Shown: positions 1 through 7,885 of the stretch, in pieces
Layout of the letters: every line of letters starts with the position of its first letter
How positions within the stretch are numbered: position 1 is the first letter of the stretch
NCBI GenBank assembly: GCA_004554075.1
Contig: SFOB01000003.1
Span: forward strand, 114,875-178,874
Length of the DNA stretch: 64,000 nucleotides
Reading direction: 5' to 3'
DNA from: Treponema sp.
GTDB lineage: Bacteria; Spirochaetota; Spirochaetia; Treponematales; Treponemataceae
Notes under the pieces: model-generated
What the model was told of the DNA's origin: nothing
The model's input: the letters and a program-made list of their open reading frames with translations, nothing else
The model's database searches: none
Position numbers and translations under genes: made by a program

Positions 1-1
1 G

Positions 2-934
2 GAAGGCGTTTTCGCTGTACTTGAAACAGAAAAGGGAACAATCGTTCTTAATCTTTTTTATAAAGAAACACCAATGACAGTTTCTAACTTTGTTGGTCTT
101 GCAGAGGGAAGTCTGGATGCTGCAAAGGGAAAGCCTTTTTATGATGGTTTGAAATTCCACCGTGTAATTTCTGACTTTATGATTCAGGGTGGTGACCCAC
201 AGGGTAACGGAACTGGTGGTCCTGGTTACAAGTTTGCAGATGAATTTGTTGAAGGCTATGTTTTTGATAAACCTGGTAAGCTTGCTATGGCAAACTCTGG
301 TGCTAATACAAACGGAAGCCAGTTCTTTATTACACACGTTCCAACAGACTGGCTCAACTACAAACATACAATTTTTGGTGAAGTTCTTGAAGGACAGGAT
401 GTAGTTGATAAGGTTGCTCAGGGCGACACCATTAAGTCTTTGAAGATTGTTCGCCAGGGTAAAGATGCAGAAGCTTTCAAGGTAACACAGAAGAGCTTTG
501 ATGAACTCAAGGCTTCTGGTGCAAAGAAAGCTGCTACTTTCCAGGAAGAGCTTGCAAAGAAAACAATTGCTGCTGTAATTGAAGGCTGTGAAAAGGCAAG
601 CAACGGAACATACTATCAGATTCTTAAAGAGGGTTCTGGTGCTGTTTGCGGAAAAGGAAAGAACGTAACTGTTGAGTACAAGGGATATCTTCCAAATGGA
701 CAGATTTTTGATGCATCAAAGGAATTCCACCCACAGGGACACGAGCCGCTTGAGTTTACAACAGATGGCGGACAGATGATTCCAGGATTTGATGCAATGG
801 TTCAGGAAATGAAATACGGTGAAACACGTAAGATGGTAATTCCACCTGAGCTTGCTTACGGTGCATACGGTATTCCACAGGCTGGAATCCCAGGTAATTC
901 ATACATTTGTTTTGATGTTACTTTGGTAAAATAA
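2..934 (+). CDS. Cyclophilin-FKBP fusion peptidyl-prolyl isomerase (5' truncated)
   Basis: The reading frame is open from the window edge (first full codon at base 2), so the true start lies upstream; 310 residues are visible. The N-terminal part is a cyclophilin: FHRVISDFMIQGGDP and a GSQFFIT segment carry the family's catalytic Arg/Phe and Gln signatures. A charged linker follows at about residues 140-190. The C-terminal part is an FKBP domain (VTVEYKGYLPNGQIFDAS, QMIPGFDAMVQEMKYGE, IPPELAYGAYG). Both domains catalyse proline cis-trans isomerisation and act as folding helpers. Fusions of the two families in one chain are rare; one has been described from Treponema denticola. No signal peptide can be judged because the start is missing. 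A terminator follows. Identification of both domains is secure; substrate and location are unknown. Confidence 0.93.
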   Translation, partial: EGVFAVLETEKGTIVLNLFYKETPMTVSNFVGLAEGSLDAAKGKPFYDGLKFHRVISDFMIQGGDPQGNGTGGPGYKFADEFVEGYVFDKPGKLAMANSGANTNGSQFFITHVPTDWLNYKHTIFGEVLEGQDVVDKVAQGDTIKSLKIVRQGKDAEAFKVTQKSFDELKASGAKKAATFQEELAKKTIAAVIEGCEKASNGTYYQILKEGSGAVCGKGKNVTVEYKGYLPNGQIFDASKEFHPQGHEPLEFTTDGGQMIPGFDAMVQEMKYGETRKMVIPPELAYGAYGIPQAGIPGNSYICFDVTLVK

Positions 935-963
935 GGCTAAAATAGCAGAACCGTTAAAAACGA

Positions 964-995
964 AGCCGACTCACCAGTGTGAGCCGGTTTTTTTA
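964..995 (+). terminator. Rho-independent terminator after the PPIase gene
   Basis: Stem CCGACTCAC / GTGAGCCGG with a CAGT loop and one A-C mismatch, followed by seven T. It lies between the PPIase gene and the convergent metF gene, whose stop codon overlaps the T tract. Confidence 0.8.
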
Positions 996-1892
996 TTTTA
1001 AAATAGGTGAAACAGCGAAGAGGCTCTTTGTTGCTTCGTAGATTTTGCGGGCTACATGAGGGTTGTTCATGGTGTAAAGATGAATACCCTGAACGCCATG
1101 AGTTACCAGGTCTACAATCTGGTCTATGGCGTAGGCAATTCCTGCATCGCGGATTGCTTCCGGGTGATCGGCATAGCGGTCCATCATATCTGTGAACTTT
1201 TTTGGAAGCACGGCATTTGTCATGCTTACCATTCTTTCAATTGATTTCTTGTTAGTTGCCGGCATAATTCCGGCTTCAATCGGTACATTAATTCCTTTTA
1301 TCTGGTAGCGCTCAAGGAAGCGGTAGAACTGGTCGTTATCGAAAAATAACTGAGAGAGCAGATGGCTTGCACCGGCATCAACTTTCTGTTTCAGATAATC
1401 AATATCTTCAAAAACATCTTTTGACTGTGGATGAAGTTCAGGATAGCAGGCTCCAAAAATCTTAAAATGTTTTCCGTCTGTACGCTTAGAATCAAAATCT
1501 TTTATAAAGGCAATCAAATCACTTGCGTGAAGGAATTCATTAGCAGGTTCCTTGCCTTCTACTTTATCTCCGCGAAGGGCCAGAATATTTTCAATTCCAG
1601 CCTGCTGAAACTGTTCCAGAACAAACTGGGCATCACTGCGGCTCATATTGAGGGATGGCATATGAATAACAGATTCTACACCACATACATTTTTAATATG
1701 TTTGGCAATTTCAACTGAGTTATTGCAGTTTTCGCTGCCGCCGGCACCAAAAGTAACGGAAATAAAATCCGGTTCCAGACCTTTAAGCTCATCGAGAGTT
1801 GAAAAAATTGTGTCGATAGGCATGGTCTTTTTTGGAGGGAAGACTTCGAATGAGAAAAGTGTTTTCTGGTTGAAAGCTGTTTCGTTTATCAT
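993..1892 (-). CDS. metF: 5,10-methylenetetrahydrofolate reductase
   Basis: This 299-residue protein matches the usual bacterial MetF length (E. coli 296). It reduces 5,10-methylene-THF to 5-methyl-THF using FAD, supplying methyl groups for methionine synthesis. The family's N-terminal FEVFPPK strand, carrying the catalytic Glu, is at residues 15-21; a TFGAGGS segment and the LRGD loop near residue 108 line the flavin and folate site. It acts in the cytoplasm as a single-gene unit convergent with the PPIase gene. A TATAAT box lies at 1904-1909 (minus strand), 11 bases before the ATG, and no strong Shine-Dalgarno sequence is present, so the 5' leader is probably very short. No other methionine-pathway gene is adjacent. 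Confidence 0.95.
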   Translation of the reverse strand: MINETAFNQKTLFSFEVFPPKKTMPIDTIFSTLDELKGLEPDFISVTFGAGGSENCNNSVEIAKHIKNVCGVESVIHMPSLNMSRSDAQFVLEQFQQAGIENILALRGDKVEGKEPANEFLHASDLIAFIKDFDSKRTDGKHFKIFGACYPELHPQSKDVFEDIDYLKQKVDAGASHLLSQLFFDNDQFYRFLERYQIKGINVPIEAGIMPATNKKSIERMVSMTNAVLPKKFTDMMDRYADHPEAIRDAGIAYAIDQIVDLVTHGVQGIHLYTMNNPHVARKIYEATKSLFAVSPILK

Positions 1893-1982
1893 ATTCGCTT
1901 GTTATTATATAAAGAAACGATAAAAAAGAGAAGTATATGCTATGGCTTGCTTCGTTTCGCTCACAATGACATCTAAAAAGGT

Positions 1983-2004
1983 TAGTAACTTCGGTTACTT
2001 TTTA
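1983..2004 (+). other. Small UUCG-loop hairpin with T run, role unclear
   Basis: AGTAAC-TTCG-GTTACT followed by five T lies between the divergent metF and M16 protease genes. It looks like a short intrinsic terminator, but no plus-strand gene precedes it. It may belong to a leader transcript of the protease gene. Just upstream (about 1942-1972) is a fragment resembling the dispersed repeats of this window. Confidence 0.35.
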
Positions 2005-2071
2005 TTACATGTTGTTAATTTAAAAGTACTAAATGTCTATAATTTGTGTATAAAAAAATAAGGAGATTTGA

Positions 2072-4921
2072 ATGAAAAAACTAAACAGATTCTTTGTTGC
2101 ATTCTTTGCAGCAGCATTTGTTACCTCGTTGCTTCTGGTAACCGGATGTTCAACTTCAAAAGTTGAAAATAAATCCAATGGTAACCAGCTTGTTCTGGAT
2201 TCTGCCGTAAAGCAGGGAAAACTTGACAATGGAGTGACATATTTTATTCGTGAAAATGGTGAACCTAAAAACCGTATTCAGCTTCGACTTGTTGTAAAAG
2301 CCGGTTCGTGTATGGAAGATGAGGACCAGAAAGGTATAGCACATTTTGTTGAGCACATGTGCTATAACGGAACTGAAAATTTTCAAAAAACAGAAATTGT
2401 AGATTATTTCGAAAAAATTGGTATGAAATTTGGTCCGGAAGTAAATGCGGATACAAGTTTTGAGCAGACAGTTTATATTCTTGAGATACCGGCAGATAAT
2501 CCTGAGATTTTAAAAACAAGTCTTCTGGTATTACATGACTGGGCTTGTGCCGTTACTTTTGATCCTGTTGAATTTGAAAAAGAACGCGGTGTAATTATTG
2601 AAGAGTGGAGACAAAGGACCCAGGGTGTTAACTGGCGTGTTGCTATGAAAGAAGTAGGACTTGTCTTAAAAGACTCTCGTTATGAAAAAAGATTACCTAT
2701 AGGTGATATAAATGTCATCAAAAATATTAAACTTGATAGAGTCGTAGATTTTTATAAAAAATGGTATCGTCCAGAAAACATGGCTGTTGTAGCTGTAGGT
2801 GATATTAAAGCTGATGTTCTTGAAAAAGCAATAAAAGAAGTAATGGGAACAATTCCTGCTTCTGAAAAAGAAACAAAAGTTCCTTTATTTAAGGTTCCTC
2901 TTCAGACAGAAAAATCTATTACAATAATGCGAGATAAAGAATTGTCGGTTACTGAAATTTGTATTTTTCAGCAGTTGGAAGAATCAAAACCTGTTACGAC
3001 AATTGAGCAGATTCGTGAAGGTTTTATAAGCAATATTGTTATGAGTATTTTTAATCAGCGTTGTCATGAAAAAACAAGTCTTCCAGATGCTGAGTGGCTT
3101 ACTGCAAGTGCAGGTATGATAGATTTTACCCGAAAAAATTCTAATTTAATGATAGATGTAGTTCCTAAGGCAGGACGTTTTAAGGAAGCATTAAAAGCTT
3201 TTATTGATGAGTATGAACGTTTCTTGAAATATGGAGTTACGGAAACAGAGCTTGAAAGAGTAAAAAAATCAATGCTTCAGGGATTGCAGCAGAGCTATGA
3301 AAATAAAGACAAACATTCGTCAATTAATTATGTAAACAATCTCGTAAATTATTATACACTTGGAAATATATTTACAACAGAAGAAGACAGTCTAAAGATT
3401 TCAACTAAAATAATTAATGAGATTACAGCAGAAGAAATTCTTGAACTGACTAAAAAGATTTTAGCTGATCGTGGAACAATGATGTTAATTCTTGCACCAG
3501 AATCAGCAGATACTCCTTCAGAAAAAGAGATTGTTGATATCTGGAAAAATTATGAAAGTGAAGCAGAAGCTTATAAAGATGACCTTGTTAGCGAGACTTT
3601 CATGAAAAAGCCATCAAATAAAGGAAAGATTATTGAGAAAAAGGCTTTGAAAGAACTTGGTGCTACTCAGTACACATTTGAAAACGGAGTAAAAATTATC
3701 ACCAAAAAAACTGATTTCAAAAAAGACTCAATTGCAATTTATGGTGGAAGTAAGGGTGGAATATATCAGCTGAAAGAAGAAGAAATTCCATCTGCACAGA
3801 TTTCAATAGATTATTCAAATCTTTCTGGACGTGGTGGAATTACATATTCTCAGTTCCAGAAAATTTCTAATACAAAAAATCTTGCTGTTTCAATTGGTAT
3901 GAATAATACAAGAGAATATTTTAATGCAACAGCAAATAAAAATAATCTTGAAGAAAGCCTGCAGCTCATTAATCTGATGTTTACAAAACCTCAGTTTGGT
4001 GAAGATGCTTGGAAAACAATTTATACACATTATTCTGAAATAGCAGACTCTTATGGTGCAAAACCAATGCAGGTTTTTTCAGATAAAATTAATGAACTTG
4101 TAATTGGTAAAAATATTTATTCAGCTCCATTTAATAAAGACTATGTTAAAAAAATGGATCCTAAGATTGCAGAAAAAGTATATCGGGAACGCTTTGCAAA
4201 TCCGGCAGACTTCACGTTTATTTTTGTTGGTGATTTTAATGAAAAAGAACTTGTAGATTTATGTGCGTATTATTTTGGAAGTTTAAAAACTAATGATAAG
4301 TTTGATGAAACAAAATATGTTTATTTCCAATTCCCTAAAGAAAGTAAATCAATTGTTGTAAACAAAGGAATTGATGATAAGGGTCATATTTATATGGCCT
4401 TTGGAGATTCACTTCCTGTATGTGATGATCTTGATGTAAAATTCAGGGAAAATGAAATTATTCATCAGCTTGCTTCTCTTTTAAATATTCGTTTACGTGA
4501 AGTTATTCGTGAAGATAAAAGTGGCTCTTATGGAGTTGCAACAAACGGATATATTGATGGCTGGCCAGAGCGTTATTATAGAGTTTCAATTGAATTTGGA
4601 TGTGAGCCGGCACGTCAGGATGAACTTTATGAAACTGTAATTGATACAATTAAAGAAATTCAGAAAGGAAATATTTCTGATGATCTTATTGAAAAATTAA
4701 AGGAAACTTACATTCGTACAATTGAAACTAATATGAGAAATAATTACTGGTGGATTAACCGCTTTACAGCAGAAGTTCTGTTTGAGTACGAACCGACATG
4801 GTTTACTAAAGATACAGGAAAAGTTGCAGAGTGGATTACAAAAGAAGCACTTGTAGAAGCAGCAAATAAGTATCTGAACACTAATGTAGTTCTGAAGGCT
4901 TATTTGAAACCCGAGAAATAA
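2072..4921 (+). CDS. M16 family zinc metallopeptidase, predicted lipoprotein
   Basis: A 949-residue protein of the insulinase/pitrilysin family (M16), in the size class of PqqL-like enzymes. It begins with a lipoprotein signal (hydrophobic stretch, lipobox LVTGC, lipidated Cys26), placing it in the cell envelope. The inverted zinc motif HFVEH is at residues 91-95 and the third ligand is probably E171 in ERGVIIEEW, at the expected distance of about 75 residues. The second half (from about residue 520) holds the inactive M16 domains that form the closed chamber, with the substrate-binding R/Y-type segment around SGSYGVATNGY near residue 816. M16 enzymes cut peptides and small proteins. AAGGAG sits nine bases before the ATG, fixing the start. 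It stands alone between metF and a symporter; the substrate is unknown. Confidence 0.9.
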   Translation: MKKLNRFFVAFFAAAFVTSLLLVTGCSTSKVENKSNGNQLVLDSAVKQGKLDNGVTYFIRENGEPKNRIQLRLVVKAGSCMEDEDQKGIAHFVEHMCYNGTENFQKTEIVDYFEKIGMKFGPEVNADTSFEQTVYILEIPADNPEILKTSLLVLHDWACAVTFDPVEFEKERGVIIEEWRQRTQGVNWRVAMKEVGLVLKDSRYEKRLPIGDINVIKNIKLDRVVDFYKKWYRPENMAVVAVGDIKADVLEKAIKEVMGTIPASEKETKVPLFKVPLQTEKSITIMRDKELSVTEICIFQQLEESKPVTTIEQIREGFISNIVMSIFNQRCHEKTSLPDAEWLTASAGMIDFTRKNSNLMIDVVPKAGRFKEALKAFIDEYERFLKYGVTETELERVKKSMLQGLQQSYENKDKHSSINYVNNLVNYYTLGNIFTTEEDSLKISTKIINEITAEEILELTKKILADRGTMMLILAPESADTPSEKEIVDIWKNYESEAEAYKDDLVSETFMKKPSNKGKIIEKKALKELGATQYTFENGVKIITKKTDFKKDSIAIYGGSKGGIYQLKEEEIPSAQISIDYSNLSGRGGITYSQFQKISNTKNLAVSIGMNNTREYFNATANKNNLEESLQLINLMFTKPQFGEDAWKTIYTHYSEIADSYGAKPMQVFSDKINELVIGKNIYSAPFNKDYVKKMDPKIAEKVYRERFANPADFTFIFVGDFNEKELVDLCAYYFGSLKTNDKFDETKYVYFQFPKESKSIVVNKGIDDKGHIYMAFGDSLPVCDDLDVKFRENEIIHQLASLLNIRLREVIREDKSGSYGVATNGYIDGWPERYYRVSIEFGCEPARQDELYETVIDTIKEIQKGNISDDLIEKLKETYIRTIETNMRNNYWWINRFTAEVLFEYEPTWFTKDTGKVAEWITKEALVEAANKYLNTNVVLKAYLKPEK

Positions 4922-4963
4922 ACCCGGGGGAGTTGCGGGGGTGTCCCCCGCAGTAGGGGTAGC
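4922..4963. repeat. G/C-rich dispersed repeat, family B
   Basis: Stretch of the form CCCGGGGG...GCGGGGGTGTCCCCCGC...AGGGGTAGCG directly after the protease stop codon. Related G/C-tract palindromes recur at 5019-5038, 14663-14745, about 19288-19320, 42606-42712 and 52430-52506, always between genes. Confidence 0.6.
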
Positions 4964-4968
4964 GTAAA

Positions 4969-5010
4969 AGAAAAAGGCTGCGGTGGTTGAAACCACTGCA
5001 GCCTTTTTCT
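4969..5010. terminator. Strong bidirectional terminator
   Basis: Near-perfect hairpin AAAAAGGCTGC(A/G)GTGGTT / AACCAC(T)GCAGCCTTTTT with A and T tracts on both sides, placed between the convergent M16 protease and symporter genes. It can serve both strands. Confidence 0.9.
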
Positions 5011-5018
5011 TTGGAGCG

Positions 5019-5038
5019 AGGGGGAGACTTCCCCCTCC
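5019..5038. repeat. Short family B palindrome
   Basis: GAGGGGGA-GACT-TCCCCCTC, eight-base perfect arms, adjoining the bidirectional terminator and the symporter stop codon. Confidence 0.6.
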
Positions 5039-5050
5039 TGCAATATAAGA

Positions 5051-6448
5051 TTAAATAATACCGATTCCTTTCAAAAGGATGATGAAAAGAAGAATTGGAG
5101 CAACGAATTTAATCATTACAACGTAAAGTGTCTTACGACCGAACTTTTCACCATTGAGGGTAATTTCATCGATTGTTGTTTTTGGCTTAGCAATCCAACC
5201 GATAAGGATACAGGTAAGAAGACCAACAACAGGCATAAGAACGTTGTTACTTGCATAGTCGAGGATGTCGAGGATCTGACCAACACTGCCGTTAGGAAGC
5301 TTGAGGTCGAAGTAGAATACGTTGTATCCGAGACAAACGATAATTGAAACAACAAATGTACATGCAGCCATAATAAGAGTTGACTTTTTGCGGCTCCACT
5401 TGAACTTGTCCATCATAGAAGATGTAATTGCTTCGAGGATTGAAACTGCAGAAGTAAGGGCTGCGAACAATACCATTACGAAGAAGATAAGACCAATGAA
5501 GTCACCAAACTTACCAAGAGAATTGAATACTTTTGGAAGAGTGATGAACATAAGTCCAGGACCTGCAGACATTCCTTCTTTTCCACTGAAAGCGAATACA
5601 GCAGGAATAATCATCATACCAGCGAGGAGAGCAATACCTGTATCGAAGATTTCGATCTGGTTTACAGACTTACCAAGGTTTACATCCTTCTTCATGTATG
5701 AACCGTAAGCAATCATAATACCCATAGCAATTGAGAGAGAGTAGAAGAGCTGACCCATTGCATCGAGACAAACTGTGAGGAAGCCTCTTACAGTAAGACC
5801 TTCGAAGTTAGGGATAAAGTAAACTGCTGCTCCCTGAAGACCAGTACGTGTAATTCCTTCTTCGTTTGTGTGGCTGATGAAGAGAGAGTAAATTGCAATG
5901 AAGATTACAATTACTACAAGAATAGGCATAAGGATTTTTGAATACTTTTCAATTCCGTGCTCAACTCCCTTGTAAACAATAATGAAACAAAGGATTGCGA
6001 AAAGAACTGTATAGAAAATAGGCTGCCACTGTGATGTGATAAAGCCTGTGAAGAATCCGTCTGCAACTGCAACCTGACCCTGGAAGGCAAGGTAGCTGAA
6101 CATGTACTTCATTACCCATCCACCAATTACACAATAGTAAGGATAGATGATGAAAGGAACAACGAAAGAGAAGATTCCGAGGAAGCCCCACTTCTTATTG
6201 ATTTTTGAATAAGCAGTAAGAGGACTTTCCTGAGTCTTTCTACCAATTGCAACTTCTGTAATAAGAAGAGCAAAACCGAATGTAAGTGCAAGTGCGAGGT
6301 ATACTACGAGAAATAAACCACCACCGTCTTTTGCTGCCAGGTAAGGGAAGCGCCAGATATTACCAAGACCTACGGCACTACCAGCTGCAGCGAGAACGAA
6401 CCCGATTGAACCTGTAAACGAGTTGCGCTGTTTTGTTTGAGTTTCCAT
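5051..6448 (-). CDS. Sodium-dependent symporter, SNF/NSS family
   Basis: A 465-residue inner-membrane protein of the neurotransmitter:sodium symporter family (LeuT fold), which couples sodium entry to uptake of amino acids or related amines. The hallmark first helix GSAVGLGNIWRFPYLA at residues 23-38 contains the unwound Gly-rich segment that binds sodium and substrate; GGG at 42-44 and LFLVVYLALALTFGFALLITE form helix 2. Eleven or twelve hydrophobic helices are apparent, and the length suits bacterial members that often lack helix 12. The ATG at 6448 is preceded by AGGAGT with good spacing. It is monocistronic, ending at the shared bidirectional terminator. The substrate cannot be read from the sequence; a tryptophan-, tyrosine- or branched-chain-type amino acid is typical of the family. 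Confidence 0.92.
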   Translation of the reverse strand: METQTKQRNSFTGSIGFVLAAAGSAVGLGNIWRFPYLAAKDGGGLFLVVYLALALTFGFALLITEVAIGRKTQESPLTAYSKINKKWGFLGIFSFVVPFIIYPYYCVIGGWVMKYMFSYLAFQGQVAVADGFFTGFITSQWQPIFYTVLFAILCFIIVYKGVEHGIEKYSKILMPILVVIVIFIAIYSLFISHTNEEGITRTGLQGAAVYFIPNFEGLTVRGFLTVCLDAMGQLFYSLSIAMGIMIAYGSYMKKDVNLGKSVNQIEIFDTGIALLAGMMIIPAVFAFSGKEGMSAGPGLMFITLPKVFNSLGKFGDFIGLIFFVMVLFAALTSAVSILEAITSSMMDKFKWSRKKSTLIMAACTFVVSIIVCLGYNVFYFDLKLPNGSVGQILDILDYASNNVLMPVVGLLTCILIGWIAKPKTTIDEITLNGEKFGRKTLYVVMIKFVAPILLFIILLKGIGII

Positions 6449-6503
6449 AAACGATACTCCTGAATTAATTTTTTTATACGAATTTATTTTAACATAAAAA
6501 AAG

Positions 6504-6532
6504 ATGACAGTTAAGAGACAACAATATATAAT
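6504..6532 (+). promoter_or_regulatory. Sigma-70-type promoter giving a probable leaderless mRNA
   Basis: ATGACA (6504-6509), 17-base spacer, TATAAT (6527-6532). The ATG of the phosphatase gene begins six bases after the -10 box, where transcription would start, so the mRNA would have almost no 5' leader. There is no Shine-Dalgarno sequence. Confidence 0.7.
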
Positions 6533-6538
6533 ATAAGA

Positions 6539-7858
6539 ATGGACTGGAAACAGAAATTGAAATACAATCTACATGGTCTTCCTTCCTCATATCAACGGGC
6601 AAAGCTTGTTGCATTATTTGTTTCTATATGTTCACTTTTATATCACATTGCAATCTGTATTTTTTTTAAGTTTATTAATATAACACCAATGTTTTATTAT
6701 AATTTTGTAAGCATTAGTGTATTTCTTACAATTTCAATTCTTATTCCAAGACTTAAATCATATATTGCTGTTTATCTGGTGTCATTTTTTGAAATTATAA
6801 CACATCAGTTAATGGCAGAGTATTTTCTTGGTTCATATACCAGTTTCCATTCGATTATTATTCTATTGGGTCTTTTGCCATTTATTATTTTTGAGAACAA
6901 AAAAAGATATGCTTTACCAATTACAATCATAAGTTCAATTATCTATATTTTCTATTCCTGCAGAAATATTGAAGCGCGTTCAGATGTAGAACAAAGCCTT
7001 TTATACATTGTCAGATGTATGAACATTTCAATTACAGTTTTTATAATTATATTTGTTGTTTTGATTTATACACACGTCGTAGACAAGATTGAATCGTATT
7101 TAAAAACCCACAGCGATACCCTGGAAAATGAAATAAAAATGGCGGCAGTAATTCAGCAGAATTTTTTCCGCCAGGAAATTGATGATATTAAAAAATACGA
7201 GGTAGCCTATTTCAGCCGTCCTATGGTTGGAGTTTCCGGAGACCTTTACGACTTTTACAAGACTGGGGAAAAGCTTGATGGTCTTGGAGTTTTTGATGTT
7301 TCAGGTCATGGAATATCTTCCGGTCTTGTAACAATGCTTGTTAAAAATATCATCCATCAGGAATTCTATAACGAAAAAGAATCTGAGCTTTGGGAAATTG
7401 TAAATAAAATAAATGACCGTGTAATTGCAGAAAAAGGTGAGATTCAAAATTATCTTACTGGAGTTCTTGTACGCCTTTATGAAGAACAAATAGAACTTGT
7501 GGATGCAGGTCACCCGGCTCCAATTATATACAAGAAAGAGACTGGTGAATGTAAGTACGTTGAACTGGGAAAAAAATCTGTTGGTGTTATTGGAATTGCA
7601 GGTTTCCCGGTTTATTACGAATCAATGTTTTATGATTTTCAAGACGGCGATGAACTGATTCTTTTTTCTGATGGTGTTGTTGATATTAAAAACGAGAAAG
7701 ATGAATATTTTGGAAAAGAGCGCCTGCTTGAGGCAGTAAAATTAAATATTGGAAAAGCTGCTGCAGAACAGGTTAGTTTTATTGCAAACTCTATTTATTC
7801 CTTCTGTGGAAAACGTGAGCAGAATGATGACCTTACTATCATTGTGCTGAAAAAGTAA
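6539..7858 (+). CDS. Membrane-anchored SpoIIE-type (PP2C-like) serine phosphatase
   Basis: A 439-residue protein with about six hydrophobic helices in residues 20-185, then a short helical linker and a cytoplasmic PP2C-like domain of the SpoIIE/RsbU type (about residues 200-438). The metal-binding acidic motifs are visible: VSGDLYDFY near residue 233, GVFDVSGHGISS near 250-262, LFSDGVVD near 378 and QNDDLTIIVL at the C terminus. Such enzymes usually dephosphorylate anti-sigma-factor antagonists in partner-switching pathways, with the membrane part sensing a signal. No STAS or anti-sigma kinase gene is adjacent, so the partner is unknown. The start is set by the position of the promoter; no ribosome binding site exists. 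HrpB follows after 27 bases and may be co-transcribed. Confidence 0.9.
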   Translation: MDWKQKLKYNLHGLPSSYQRAKLVALFVSICSLLYHIAICIFFKFINITPMFYYNFVSISVFLTISILIPRLKSYIAVYLVSFFEIITHQLMAEYFLGSYTSFHSIIILLGLLPFIIFENKKRYALPITIISSIIYIFYSCRNIEARSDVEQSLLYIVRCMNISITVFIIIFVVLIYTHVVDKIESYLKTHSDTLENEIKMAAVIQQNFFRQEIDDIKKYEVAYFSRPMVGVSGDLYDFYKTGEKLDGLGVFDVSGHGISSGLVTMLVKNIIHQEFYNEKESELWEIVNKINDRVIAEKGEIQNYLTGVLVRLYEEQIELVDAGHPAPIIYKKETGECKYVELGKKSVGVIGIAGFPVYYESMFYDFQDGDELILFSDGVVDIKNEKDEYFGKERLLEAVKLNIGKAAAEQVSFIANSIYSFCGKREQNDDLTIIVLKK

Positions 7859-7885
7859 AAAATTAAAGTATAAAGTCCGGATAAA

